This document shows, in pieces, positions 1 to 7,629 of a DNA stretch of 64,000 nucleotides (position 1 is its first letter; every line of letters starts with the position of its first letter). The stretch is from the NCBI GenBank assembly GCA_002392745.1, contig DGHR01000014.1:76050-140049 (forward strand), written 5' to 3'. The DNA comes from Bacteroidales bacterium UBA3843 (GTDB taxonomy: Bacteria > Bacteroidota > Bacteroidia > Bacteroidales > Paludibacteraceae). Made by a program: the position numbers and the translations under genes. The notes under the pieces were generated by a model, which was not told the origin of the DNA, made no database searches, and saw nothing but the letters and a program-made list of their open reading frames with translations.

Positions 1-2330
1 GTTACGGAATAGTCGGTCGAGTGACCGGAGAGTACGTAGCAGTTCTCCGGAGCTGCCATTTCAGAATCTGTTCCGTGCAGTTGGTTATCGCTCGCAGTAA
101 ACGTTACTGTACTTCCGTCAGACGGAGTAAGCGAGAACGAAGCTGTCGGAGACTGAAGAATAACAGCTGTACCGGCAGGTATTACCTCATCGTTTTTGGC
201 AATCTGGGTCATAATCATATCTGTGCCATCAACCTTAGCTACAAACGCCTTTGTACCATTGTTCGGCAGGGCATATTTCTGCGTGCTATTAAAGAAGGTA
301 GAATAGTATAGATCTGCATCATCCGGGTCTGGTTTAGCTGCAATAGCAAAGTTCGGAGCTACACCAATGCTCTTAATGATAGCCTTCGGCTCATCGAGTT
401 TAGCCTTCGGAGCGCGTTTGGGCGCAGGTGAACCACCTCCAACTTCTGCAACATAGATAATTACCGCTGTCGGTTCTACGACATTATAGGTTAATTCATA
501 CTTTTCCTCTGCCGGTGTGTAGCTAAGAGATACGGTATTTTCCCTGTTACTTCTGAGGCGAACAAAGAGAGAGTAACCCGAAGAAACGGTTGCATAGATG
601 TCAATCTTACCGGTTCCTTGCGACAGATTAAATGCTACTGTACCCGGCAGTTTGTTCAACCAAGTAGCACAACCGAAAGCAATACTATCGAGTGCATTTT
701 TAACTTGGGTTTGTGTCATTGCTGTGTTAATCTCTAATTGACCGTTTTTATATTTGTCGAATTCTGAATCTGCAAATACTACACTGCTTCCTTCTGAGGT
801 CGGATCTGTAGTAGCGAAATTGACAGCAGTAGAAGCCGATGCCGAAACAGGAGTTACAAGCGGAGCGATGTGGACCGGCACTTTGAATTCATTCCAAGCA
901 TCATCATCATAGTGGCGGTATCTGAGCCGAAGTGTATCTTCTCCCGGAGCGCAGAAGTACATAGAGTCAACTACATTCTCACCATGCATAGGCCAATAGA
1001 AGTGATGACATATAGTAGCCTCTTCACGCAAACGATTGAAAGGATAACAGTAGTAAGACGCTCTATCAAGATCGTAGAATCGGAACGCATCGTCATCCCA
1101 CAAAGAGTCGCCTTCTGTCACGTTCAACTCGGTAAGCGGGTTGCCATTTTTGTCTCTTAATTCCATACGGTGCGCCGAATAACGGACTTCTTCCGTGGTC
1201 ACAGTGAAAGTCAGCGTAGTATCCGCGTATTGTGCATCACCGTCATAAATGACAGATATAGTAGCCGTACTAAATACAGGATAATAATATACCTCAATTT
1301 GAGTTTCAAGACCATTATAACCTTCTACCTGTTCAACAGAGGCCGTTGCTATATCTTCATTCGAAGACACAACACGTAATGAACCGGTGAAGTTCTCTTC
1401 ATTTCCACCACCCAAATCATGCATTACACGGATGGTGTTGCTTATACCCTCATAATAGCCGAGTTCATCTATGTATACAATATAACCGTCTCCATTATAA
1501 ATCCGGTCGTAATCTTTAGTCAGGAAAAGGTTGATATTGTCCTTTTCGCCAGCCTCTACCACATTCAGCGTAAACGAAGCACTACCGGTAGGCACATCTC
1601 CGTAATTAGCGTTCGGCGCGCAACTCATAGTAATCGTTACCGACTGACCCGCCTTTCCACTTTGGGCAACAAACTTACCGTCAGAAATAGCTACAATGCT
1701 CGGGTCGCTGGAGGTAAGAGTAACACACTCTGCAGGAACTTCATGCCACTCACGAATAAAATTCTCCGCAGCTTGTCCACCCATATATCCCGTACTCCAA
1801 ACATAGGCTAATTTCACCATGTTATCACGCGTAGCACCCTGAGGGATGGTGAGGTTGTTCAGCGCATTAGGATCCGGTTCATAAAAATCAGGATACGACG
1901 GTTCAACGTTGTCTCCGACTGGTACGACTGCCACATAAATACCACTCACATTCACGGTAATGGTGTATACGTTGTACGAAACGTTATCCCATTCATCGTA
2001 ATCCATCGCCGGTTGAACTTTAATGACGGATTCGCCTTCCGACATACTCAAAGGGCAGTAGATGTTTCCTATCTGAAACTGCTTGTTACCATGCTCATCA
2101 TTTTCTAATTGGATGGGGAAAATGTCAACGTTACCACTAATAAGCATTGGTCCGGTGTTTTGACTTTCCACCTTGAAGACATGAGTAGCCCATTCGCCCT
2201 TGTAGATCTCTCCCCTTTTTAGGTTGATAGAAACATTGATGTCTTCCGCAAAGGCTTGCCACGGAAGAATCAGCATTGCCGTCAGCAGGAATGCTGCCAA
2301 GCGGCTGAATAAAGTAAATGTTTTTTTCAT
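1..2330 (-). CDS. Large secreted Ig-like (Big_2-type) protein, C-terminus outside window
   Basis: The frame is open from the ATG at 2328-2330 to the window edge, about 776 codons with no stop. It begins with a clear signal peptide (MKKTFTLFSRLAAFLLTAML...AFA), so the product is exported. Past the signal it is a series of beta-sandwich-like stretches; segments such as VTLTSSDPSIVAISDGKFVAQ and SNEDIATASVEQVEG are the usual core of bacterial Ig-like group 2 domains. Asp/Asn-rich and Thr-rich linkers and many aromatic residues fit a cell-surface protein of Bacteroidales. No catalytic motif is seen. The visible end (about residue 770) still lies in a beta-rich segment (PENCYVLSGHSTDYSVT), so a C-terminal sorting domain, if any, is outside the window. 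Function unknown; adhesin or scaffold is a guess. Confidence 0.85.
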   Translation of the reverse strand, partial: MKKTFTLFSRLAAFLLTAMLILPWQAFAEDINVSINLKRGEIYKGEWATHVFKVESQNTGPMLISGNVDIFPIQLENDEHGNKQFQIGNIYCPLSMSEGESVIKVQPAMDYDEWDNVSYNVYTITVNVSGIYVAVVPVGDNVEPSYPDFYEPDPNALNNLTIPQGATRDNMVKLAYVWSTGYMGGQAAENFIREWHEVPAECVTLTSSDPSIVAISDGKFVAQSGKAGQSVTITMSCAPNANYGDVPTGSASFTLNVVEAGEKDNINLFLTKDYDRIYNGDGYIVYIDELGYYEGISNTIRVMHDLGGGNEENFTGSLRVVSSNEDIATASVEQVEGYNGLETQIEVYYYPVFSTATISVIYDGDAQYADTTLTFTVTTEEVRYSAHRMELRDKNGNPLTELNVTEGDSLWDDDAFRFYDLDRASYYCYPFNRLREEATICHHFYWPMHGENVVDSMYFCAPGEDTLRLRYRHYDDDAWNEFKVPVHIAPLVTPVSASASTAVNFATTDPTSEGSSVVFADSEFDKYKNGQLEINTAMTQTQVKNALDSIAFGCATWLNKLPGTVAFNLSQGTGKIDIYATVSSGYSLFVRLRSNRENTVSLSYTPAEEKYELTYNVVEPTAVIIYVAEVGGGSPAPKRAPKAKLDEPKAIIKSIGVAPNFAIAAKPDPDDADLYYSTFFNSTQKYALPNNGTKAFVAKVDGTDMIMTQIAKNDEVIPAGTAVILQSPTASFSLTPSDGSTVTFTASDNQLHGTDSEMAAPENCYVLSGHSTDYSV

Positions 2331-2368
2331 AATGTGGATGTATTTTTGTGGTGAATAAATAGGTAGAG

Positions 2369-2521
2369 TTATTGTTTGTTTTTCTTGTCGGATGACGAAT
2401 GAGTGGAAGAGACGATTTCTTCCACCAACTCCCGCGTGTAGTCTTTCGCCGCCTCGTGACGAAGCTGCGATACAGAGGAGGATTCCTGTGCGGACGGATT
2501 GTTGTTTTTCTGGTTTTCCAT
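2369..2521 (-). CDS. Small hypothetical protein (50 aa), doubtful
   Basis: A 50-residue frame starts MENQKNNNPSAQ and ends SSDKKNKQ, 38 bp upstream of the Ig-like gene and on the same strand. It is hydrophilic, Ser/Lys/Gln-rich, with one predicted short helix (RHEAAKDYTRELVEEIV). There is no signal peptide or membrane segment. It lies between the promoter at 2613-2643 and the Ig-like gene, so it would be translated from the same leader. It may be a real small protein or just an open leader; I do not recognise a family. Confidence 0.35.
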   Translation of the reverse strand: MENQKNNNPSAQESSSVSQLRHEAAKDYTRELVEEIVSSTHSSSDKKNKQ

Positions 2522-2584
2522 ACCTGACCCGAACCGGTTTTGATGACCGTATATGGGGCTAATCACTTACCTGTCGGGATGCAT

Positions 2585-2613
2585 AAAAAAAGCACCCGTT
2601 TGTTTTCGGGTGC
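2585..2613 (-). terminator. Intrinsic terminator after the TPR/AraC gene
   Basis: On the minus strand GCACCCG pairs with CGGGTGC across an 8-nt loop (2592-2613) and is followed by seven T residues (2585-2591). It lies 78 bp past the stop of the TPR/AraC regulator gene. Its first base also overlaps the downstream box of a promoter for the next genes. Confidence 0.75.
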
Positions 2614-2643
2614 AAAGGTAATGGAAATTCGTGAAATCGCTTT
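2613..2643 (-). promoter_or_regulatory. Probable promoter of the small ORF / Ig-like gene
   Basis: TACCTTTG at 2613-2620 on the minus strand matches the Bacteroidota -7 box TAnnTTTG. The position 20 nt upstream reads TTT-like sequence instead of TTG, and the nearest TTG is 25 nt away, so the -33 box is weak. The promoter directly abuts the terminator hairpin at 2592-2613. Confidence 0.45.
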
Positions 2644-2653
2644 TGCAAAAGCG
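2638..2653. promoter_or_regulatory. 16-bp perfect palindrome, operator candidate
   Basis: CGCTTTTGCAAAAGCG is its own reverse complement. It overlaps the place where the -33 box of the 2613 promoter should be, 37 bp beyond the stop of the TPR/AraC regulator gene. It could be an operator; no binding protein can be named from the sequence. Confidence 0.4.
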
Positions 2654-2690
2654 GACATTAATTTTACAAAATCGGACAAACTGCTATTTT

Positions 2691-4379
2691 TCACCCCTTT
2701 CCGCGGGTCAAACGGTAGTCCGAGGGGGACATTCCTACGTTCTGAGTGAACGTGCGGGTGAATGAACTATGGTCCTCAAATCCGCAGCAGTTGCCTATTT
2801 CTACGATAGGAATATCCAGGTCCTGCAGCAGCATTATCCGCGCTTGCTCCAACTGGATGCGGATGATATAGCGTTTTGCTCCTTCGCCTGTCAGATGCTG
2901 CACTCTGCGGTTCAGCGTCTTGGGCGACATGCACATCTTGTCCGCTATTTGAGTCACCGTTACCGTCTGGTGGTTCATCAATTCAGTGACCGAATAAATC
3001 AGTTTTTTCAGGAACTGCTTGTCCTCTTTGGTCAGGTATTTGTCCTGCTCTTCGGCGGCAGATGTCTCCGGATCCGTATGGGTGGAGTGGCGCGCCTCGT
3101 TCAATTCTGTCATCATGTTGTCTAACAGCTCATTTATCTGGCTCTGACGCTTGCGGAACCATAGGATAGCCACTACAATACAGAGGAGCACACCTATGCC
3201 TGCTATCACGCTGATATCTACCAGCCGGTGGTTGCGACGCGTCAACTCCTCTTTCTCCTTCTCCAGTTCGTCTCGGCTGAACGCAGCGTTGAAACGGGCC
3301 AACTGTTCCGCCGTGGCGTGCGAATAAAGCGAGTCTTTGAGCAGATGGTAACGCTCCAGATGCACGCGCGCCGCGTCCGGATTGGATTTGTACAGGATTT
3401 CGTATATAGCGCGCTGGGCGTATGCTTCATTATAGGGATTACGGATGCGCTGACATATGGCGATAGCCTCGCTGAGATACTCCACTGCCTCGGCCTGACG
3501 ACCCAAACCGGCGGCAGACTGACCGCGCTTGTTCAGGGCTATTGCCAGTGACAACTGGTCGCCCGTACTGCGGAAATAGGGCACCACTTCGCTCAATATC
3601 TCTTCCGCCTCGCTGTATCGACCCAGTCCCACCAGGATGGATGCTTTCTGGGTCTGACGCACCGCCATCTTGTATTGGTTGCCGGTTGTGGACTCCACCA
3701 TGCAGGCGCTGTCGGCGTATAGCAACGCGCGCTGGTTATGCTCCAGACGGTTCTCTATCTCGCTGGCCATGCCGTAGATAACAGCCGTGCGAGAGGGATT
3801 GTTCGCCTGCTTGGCATAGGTGATAGCCCGCAGGATATACCCCTCCGCTTCTTCCGGATTACCGGCAGCGAGCAGCGTACCGGCAATGGTGTTCAGAGAC
3901 GAACTGATACGGTCCGGGTCTCCGCTCTTGCTGTCCAACTGGTAGCAGCGGTGCATGTAATGAAGCGCCTCTTCGTATTTGGATTGACGCATGTAGGTCA
4001 GGCCTAACATCGCCAGGTTGTCCGAGATGGATTTCTCGTCCGCATACTCCATCAACTCCAGCGCACGCAGCAGGTTCTTCTCCGCACGCGCATAGTCCTG
4101 CTCTGCATAATACCATTCTCCCGCCCAATACCATACCAGCGCTTTCATCGTATCCAACGGCGTGGTGGACGTAAACACTACCGGTTCGTCCATGAACTCT
4201 TCCTTGTCCATGTAGGCAAAAAACTCCCGGGCACTACGCAGACTCGGCTTCTGGTCAAACTGAGCCAACAGCGTGTCTATCGGTTCTGCTTGCCTTGGTT
4301 CTGAAGCCATGATGCCTCCTATGCCGCATAGCAGCATCAGGAGAATAACCGTTTTTCGGATACGACAACTCATCATCAT
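2691..4379 (-). CDS. TPR sensor with AraC-type DNA-binding domain (membrane one-component regulator)
   Basis: 562 aa. An N-terminal signal/anchor (about 8-25) is followed by TPR-like helical repeats to about residue 345 (YMRQSKYEEALHYMHRCYQLD, GLGRYSEAEEILSEVV and similar). A coiled stretch leads into a transmembrane segment (about 388-409, ISVIAGIGVLLCIVVAILWF), and an AraC/XylS double helix-turn-helix sits at about 455-558 (MSPKTLNRRVQHLTGEGAKRYI... GFEDHSSFTRTFTQNVGMSPSDYR). The layout is a periplasmic sensor joined through the membrane to a cytoplasmic DNA-binding domain, a common Bacteroidales type. Three Met codons open the frame; I kept the first. It is 53 bp downstream of the flavodoxin gene on the same strand and is closed by the terminator at 2585-2613. 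The target is unknown; the neighbouring surface-protein gene is a candidate. Confidence 0.88.
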   Translation of the reverse strand: MMMSCRIRKTVILLMLLCGIGGIMASEPRQAEPIDTLLAQFDQKPSLRSAREFFAYMDKEEFMDEPVVFTSTTPLDTMKALVWYWAGEWYYAEQDYARAEKNLLRALELMEYADEKSISDNLAMLGLTYMRQSKYEEALHYMHRCYQLDSKSGDPDRISSSLNTIAGTLLAAGNPEEAEGYILRAITYAKQANNPSRTAVIYGMASEIENRLEHNQRALLYADSACMVESTTGNQYKMAVRQTQKASILVGLGRYSEAEEILSEVVPYFRSTGDQLSLAIALNKRGQSAAGLGRQAEAVEYLSEAIAICQRIRNPYNEAYAQRAIYEILYKSNPDAARVHLERYHLLKDSLYSHATAEQLARFNAAFSRDELEKEKEELTRRNHRLVDISVIAGIGVLLCIVVAILWFRKRQSQINELLDNMMTELNEARHSTHTDPETSAAEEQDKYLTKEDKQFLKKLIYSVTELMNHQTVTVTQIADKMCMSPKTLNRRVQHLTGEGAKRYIIRIQLEQARIMLLQDLDIPIVEIGNCCGFEDHSSFTRTFTQNVGMSPSDYRLTRGKG

Positions 4380-4432
4380 AATCTAACAAATAAAATAGTT
4401 CCTCTTCGACAATCGTCCACCCTCTCGGAGTA

Positions 4433-4918
4433 TCACTTGTTCTTCAGTTGGCCGTCCTGCCATTTCAGGGACGGATAGGTCTTCCGCAGGTATTCCACCG
4501 ACTGCTCTATGCCGCTGCTGCCGCTCGTGGCGAACGGGATAAGCGTCTTGCCCTCCAGCTGCGGCAGGTTGTTATCCAGCCACGAGTTGATGATACGCGG
4601 ACAGATGCCCCACCAGATGGGGTAACCTACATAAATGGTGTCGTACGGCATGATGTTGGTGCATTGTTTAATCATCGGCCGGGCTTCGGGGTCGTTCATC
4701 TCCAGCGACGAACGCGACTGTTTGTTGCGCCAGTCCAGGTCCGTTGCGCTGTATGGTTCGGCAGCCTCAATCTCCCATAGGGTCGCTTTCTCTGCTTTCG
4801 CGATTTTCTGGGCAGCCGCTTTCGTGGTGCCCGTAGCCGAGAAATAGACGACCATCGTCTTGGCTTCGATGCCCATTGCCATAGCGGCAAGGGCTAAAAA
4901 GATACATATTTTTTTCAT
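4433..4918 (-). CDS. Exported flavodoxin family protein
   Basis: 161 aa. A short signal peptide (MKKICIFLALAAMAMGIEA) precedes the flavodoxin start TMVVYFSATGTTKAAAQKIA, in which SATGTTK is the FMN-phosphate loop. The second loop (VGYPIWWGICPRIINSWLD) and third (PFATSGSSGIEQSVEYLR) are both intact. This is the flavodoxin_4-like group common in anaerobes, an FMN electron carrier or NAD(P)H-quinone-reductase-like protein. The unusual point is the signal peptide, which would put it in the periplasm or on the membrane. It sits between the phosphoesterase gene and the TPR/AraC regulator on the same strand. Confidence 0.88.
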   Translation of the reverse strand: MKKICIFLALAAMAMGIEAKTMVVYFSATGTTKAAAQKIAKAEKATLWEIEAAEPYSATDLDWRNKQSRSSLEMNDPEARPMIKQCTNIMPYDTIYVGYPIWWGICPRIINSWLDNNLPQLEGKTLIPFATSGSSGIEQSVEYLRKTYPSLKWQDGQLKNK

Positions 4919-4948
4919 ATTATTGGGTTATAGTTGTTGTATGTTACT

Positions 4949-6451
4949 TCAATTCGAGTGCAAAGATGGAAGTTCCAGATACCGTTTGGGGTCAAAACCG
5001 TTGTTTTGTGGTTCGCCGTGGGAGAGGTAGCCAAACTGATTGGAGAGAATATGCGTCTTACCTATCTGCGCATCCATATTACGATGCGAGTGACCATAGA
5101 TCCAATAATCAATTCCCGAATCAGCAATATAGTCTCCCAACTCAACCGTAAAGGCACCATTGATAGTGCTACCTTTGAACTCCGGCGCGGTACATAACTG
5201 CGTCGGTACATGGTGGGTCAGAACAATCTTTGTCTTGGCATGGCTGTCCGCAACTGCCTGTTTGACAAAGGCGAGACAACGTTCATGCTCGGCATTGAAA
5301 TTCTGTGCATTCAAGCGGTGACCTTCATATTTGATGCGGTAGAAATCACTCACTCCGCGCTCAACGAGATACTCATTCTCCGGCTCAATCTTCGACCAAA
5401 GGGTAGAGACGATGATGTCCACATCCGGCAGATGTACCACGCTGTTATAGTACGCTTTTACGTTCGGGCGGATGTCCATGCAGTAGCCGTCCGTCATGGT
5501 CGCCAAGTCATAATAGCCGTAGAAATCATGATTGCCGAGACACACGATGACCTGCTTGTAGTTGCGTGAAGCCCAGTCCCAGAAATCGTATGCCTTGTAG
5601 GTCTCGTGTCCGGATTCCGGCAAATCGAGGTAAGCGCTATCGCCTGCGATGAGCAATATATCACCCGTTACCTCCAACGGATGCGCCGCCAACCATGCAC
5701 GGTTGTCCGGAAACTCCAGATGCAAGTCACTCACATATTGAATCCGCATGCCTTTCTCCGGCTTATACAGAGCAATGTCAGATATTATCTGTATCAGCAT
5801 ATCTGTGCGCTCTACCTCATCTGCGGAAATAGCACATTCTATCTCTTCATTGAAGTTAGGACGCTGCAGCATTTGAGCAAACTGCTCCGACATATATTGT
5901 TGTACGTCCGTCTCCGTTGCGCTAAAACGCGCCATGAAATCCGTGCAGTAATTGAGCACATAGATGATATCCTCGAAGTCCTTTGCACCTCGCCAATCAT
6001 TTCCTCCGCGCGAAAGCAAAGCCTCTATTTTCGTAGCGATATAATAGGGCGCGGGCAGACGATAAATCATCTTTCCGGATGGCAGTTGGTATTGTTCGCG
6101 ATGCTCAAAACCGGGTCTGTACCATCGGTTGCCAAAACTTAGACTCTTTTCTTCATACGACATCACGTCCACCAGTTCACCATTATATACCCATCGGCAA
6201 ATGACCGGTGGCTCCGACTCGGTATCGTTCTGAAAATGCTGTCTGCGGAGTTGTTCCTCAAAAGCAGTATGTTCGGTATAGTTGGCAGAATTGACCACGC
6301 AGTCTACATCCGTAGTGGGTCTGGGTTCTAATGCCGCAGGGTCGGTGGCATACGAACCGGCTAATGCTCCTCCTACATAGACAAGCCGCTCGTTCAGGTC
6401 TTGCATTCCTTCTGCAATTGTTTGCAGCCGCTCGTTATTGTTCCTCGACAT
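4949..6451 (-). CDS. Nucleotidyltransferase-calcineurin-like phosphoesterase fusion
   Basis: 500 aa with two complete domains. Residues 20-230 are a pol-beta-type nucleotidyltransferase: YVGGALAGSY, then TTDVDCVV with metal-binding D48 and D50 and a third acid D95 in ELVDVMSY. The helical half (YYIATKIEALLSRGG... KDFEDIIYVLN) resembles AbiEii-type toxins. From M235 a metallophosphoesterase begins: SDLHLEF, LIAGDSAYL, CLGNHDFYG, LTHHVP and YGHSHRN are all present, so both metal sites look intact. M235-R236-I237 reads like the natural start of a stand-alone phosphoesterase, so an internal start is possible. The gene overlaps the upstream winged-helix gene by 17 bp. The substrate is unknown; by analogy with AbiE/MNT toxins it may add a nucleotide that the second domain, or its own product, removes. 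Confidence 0.85.
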   Translation of the reverse strand: MSRNNNERLQTIAEGMQDLNERLVYVGGALAGSYATDPAALEPRPTTDVDCVVNSANYTEHTAFEEQLRRQHFQNDTESEPPVICRWVYNGELVDVMSYEEKSLSFGNRWYRPGFEHREQYQLPSGKMIYRLPAPYYIATKIEALLSRGGNDWRGAKDFEDIIYVLNYCTDFMARFSATETDVQQYMSEQFAQMLQRPNFNEEIECAISADEVERTDMLIQIISDIALYKPEKGMRIQYVSDLHLEFPDNRAWLAAHPLEVTGDILLIAGDSAYLDLPESGHETYKAYDFWDWASRNYKQVIVCLGNHDFYGYYDLATMTDGYCMDIRPNVKAYYNSVVHLPDVDIIVSTLWSKIEPENEYLVERGVSDFYRIKYEGHRLNAQNFNAEHERCLAFVKQAVADSHAKTKIVLTHHVPTQLCTAPEFKGSTINGAFTVELGDYIADSGIDYWIYGHSHRNMDAQIGKTHILSNQFGYLSHGEPQNNGFDPKRYLELPSLHSN

Positions 6452-6950
6452 AGCGCCGGATATGTTTGTTCAGTTCCGCAACCGCAATCTCTTTCTCGCG
6501 CGAACGACCCATGCGCAGGGTGTCTGCTATGACCAGCAATTGATATAATTCTTCATCACGCAGGGCGGCTTCCGGCACAGAAGGATACAGCGGGTTTATT
6601 TGCTGTCCGCGTGCTTCTCCTTTTGCATAGCGCCAGACAAATTGCTCGGCGGTATTTGCCACTTGTTCCTTTATCGGCGAAGCGCTTACATATGCCGGAA
6701 TTCCACGGATGACGCGTCCTGTCTCCGCCGGAAAGACATAGCTGAGACCATGAATCATAAACTCCTGCAGCGCCAGTGTGTTCACGCGTTTTTTATTACG
6801 ATCTACCAATTGTGCCTTTTTGCAGCGTTCCAAACTCTCGCTTACACTCGATGCGCTCATGCCGAGTTCATCAGCCAATTTACGAATGGAAAGGTTGCGG
6901 CCTTTATTCGTTAATTTCTTTAATAATATAACAATATCTTGCTCTTTCAT
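6435..6950 (-). CDS. Winged-helix regulator / antitoxin-like partner of the nucleotidyltransferase
   Basis: 171 aa from the ATG at 6948-6950 (MKEQDIVILLKKL). The longer frame to 7007 would run through the operator and is less likely. Residues 1-65 are a winged helix-turn-helix (NLSIRKLADELGMSASSVSESLERCKKAQLV). The C-terminal 100 residues are helical and without a known motif. It overlaps the nucleotidyltransferase fusion by 17 bp, the typical layout of an AbiEi/AbiEii-like toxin-antitoxin pair in which the HTH protein autorepresses. The TGTTCGC inverted repeat just upstream (6981-7006) would be its operator. Confidence 0.8.
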   Translation of the reverse strand: MKEQDIVILLKKLTNKGRNLSIRKLADELGMSASSVSESLERCKKAQLVDRNKKRVNTLALQEFMIHGLSYVFPAETGRVIRGIPAYVSASPIKEQVANTAEQFVWRYAKGEARGQQINPLYPSVPEAALRDEELYQLLVIADTLRMGRSREKEIAVAELNKHIRRYVEEQ

Positions 6951-6980
6951 ATCTCTGAAATTAAGCAGGTTACATTGTTT

Positions 6981-7006
6981 TGTTCGCTGTTCGCGAATTG
7001 CGAACA
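6981..7006. promoter_or_regulatory. Inverted plus direct repeat, probable autoregulatory operator
   Basis: TGTTCGC occurs at 6981-6987 and again at 6988-6994. The second copy is followed by GAATT and GCGAACA, making a 7+5+7 inverted repeat at 6988-7006. It lies just downstream of the promoter at 7020-7050 and upstream of the winged-helix gene, where a repressor would block transcription. Confidence 0.6.
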
Positions 7007-7019
7007 CTTAATTCCGCTG

Positions 7020-7050
7020 CAAAGGTACAATAAAAATTGCACATACGCAA
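7020..7050 (-). promoter_or_regulatory. Promoter of the HTH / nucleotidyltransferase pair
   Basis: Minus strand: TTGCGTATGTG (-33, TTG at 7048-7050), 20 nt, TACCTTTG (-7, 7020-7027). The spacing and the extended upstream box match other promoters in the window. Confidence 0.8.
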
Positions 7051-7091
7051 GAAAAATCTGCAATTCTTGCGAAAAGGTAGATTGTTAAGCC

Positions 7092-7535
7092 TTATTTCCG
7101 CATATGGGGGTAGATATAGTCCAGCAGGGCGTCGTAGTTCGACCGGAAGGAGAAACTCTCGCGCAGCGACGGGTAGTTCTCTTTGTCCAGGCAATACGGA
7201 TAGGCGTATTTGAGGAACTCCAGCCGTTTGTCGTCGAAGGAGAACACCGTAGCCATCTGTGCCATGTCTGCCGTGCAGAAATAGCCGATGGTGACGCATA
7301 GTTTGGCTATTTCTAATTTCTTGTCGTCAAACGATTGTCCGTTCAGTGCGTCCATGACCGCTTGCATCTGTTCGGCCGATGCGCACTCGTAATACCGTTG
7401 TTCCATCGGCGGACGGCGGTGCGAGTCGCCATGTCCGTGCCGGTCGTTATGATGCCCACGCGGACCTTGTGGACCTTGTGCCATCGCCCCTGCCGCCACT
7501 ATCGCAACGGCCAAAAGAAAGAATAATCGTTTCAT
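7092..7535 (-). CDS. Secreted DUF4476 domain protein
   Basis: 147 aa. The signal peptide (MKRLFFLLAVAIVAAGAMA) is followed by a low-complexity Gly/His/Arg/Pro region (about 20-45; GPQGPRGHHNDRHGHGDSHRRPP), then a DUF4476 domain of about 90 residues: MDALNGQSFDDKKLEIAKL, MATVFSFDDKRLEFLKYAYPYCLDKENY and SFRSNYDALLDYIYPHMR. The family is a helical domain of unknown role, frequent in Bacteroidota cell-envelope proteins. The His-rich stretch could bind metal, which is a guess. No promoter of the local type is evident upstream; it is separated by 94 bp from RhuM. Confidence 0.85.
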   Translation of the reverse strand: MKRLFFLLAVAIVAAGAMAQGPQGPRGHHNDRHGHGDSHRRPPMEQRYYECASAEQMQAVMDALNGQSFDDKKLEIAKLCVTIGYFCTADMAQMATVFSFDDKRLEFLKYAYPYCLDKENYPSLRESFSFRSNYDALLDYIYPHMRK

Positions 7536-7629
7536 TGTATCAGGTGTTTTAGTTGTATTTGGTCATATATACTTAGTTTGGAAAACTTGTCCATCAATTC
7601 CGGCTCCATTACTTATGTGGGCAGATAGG

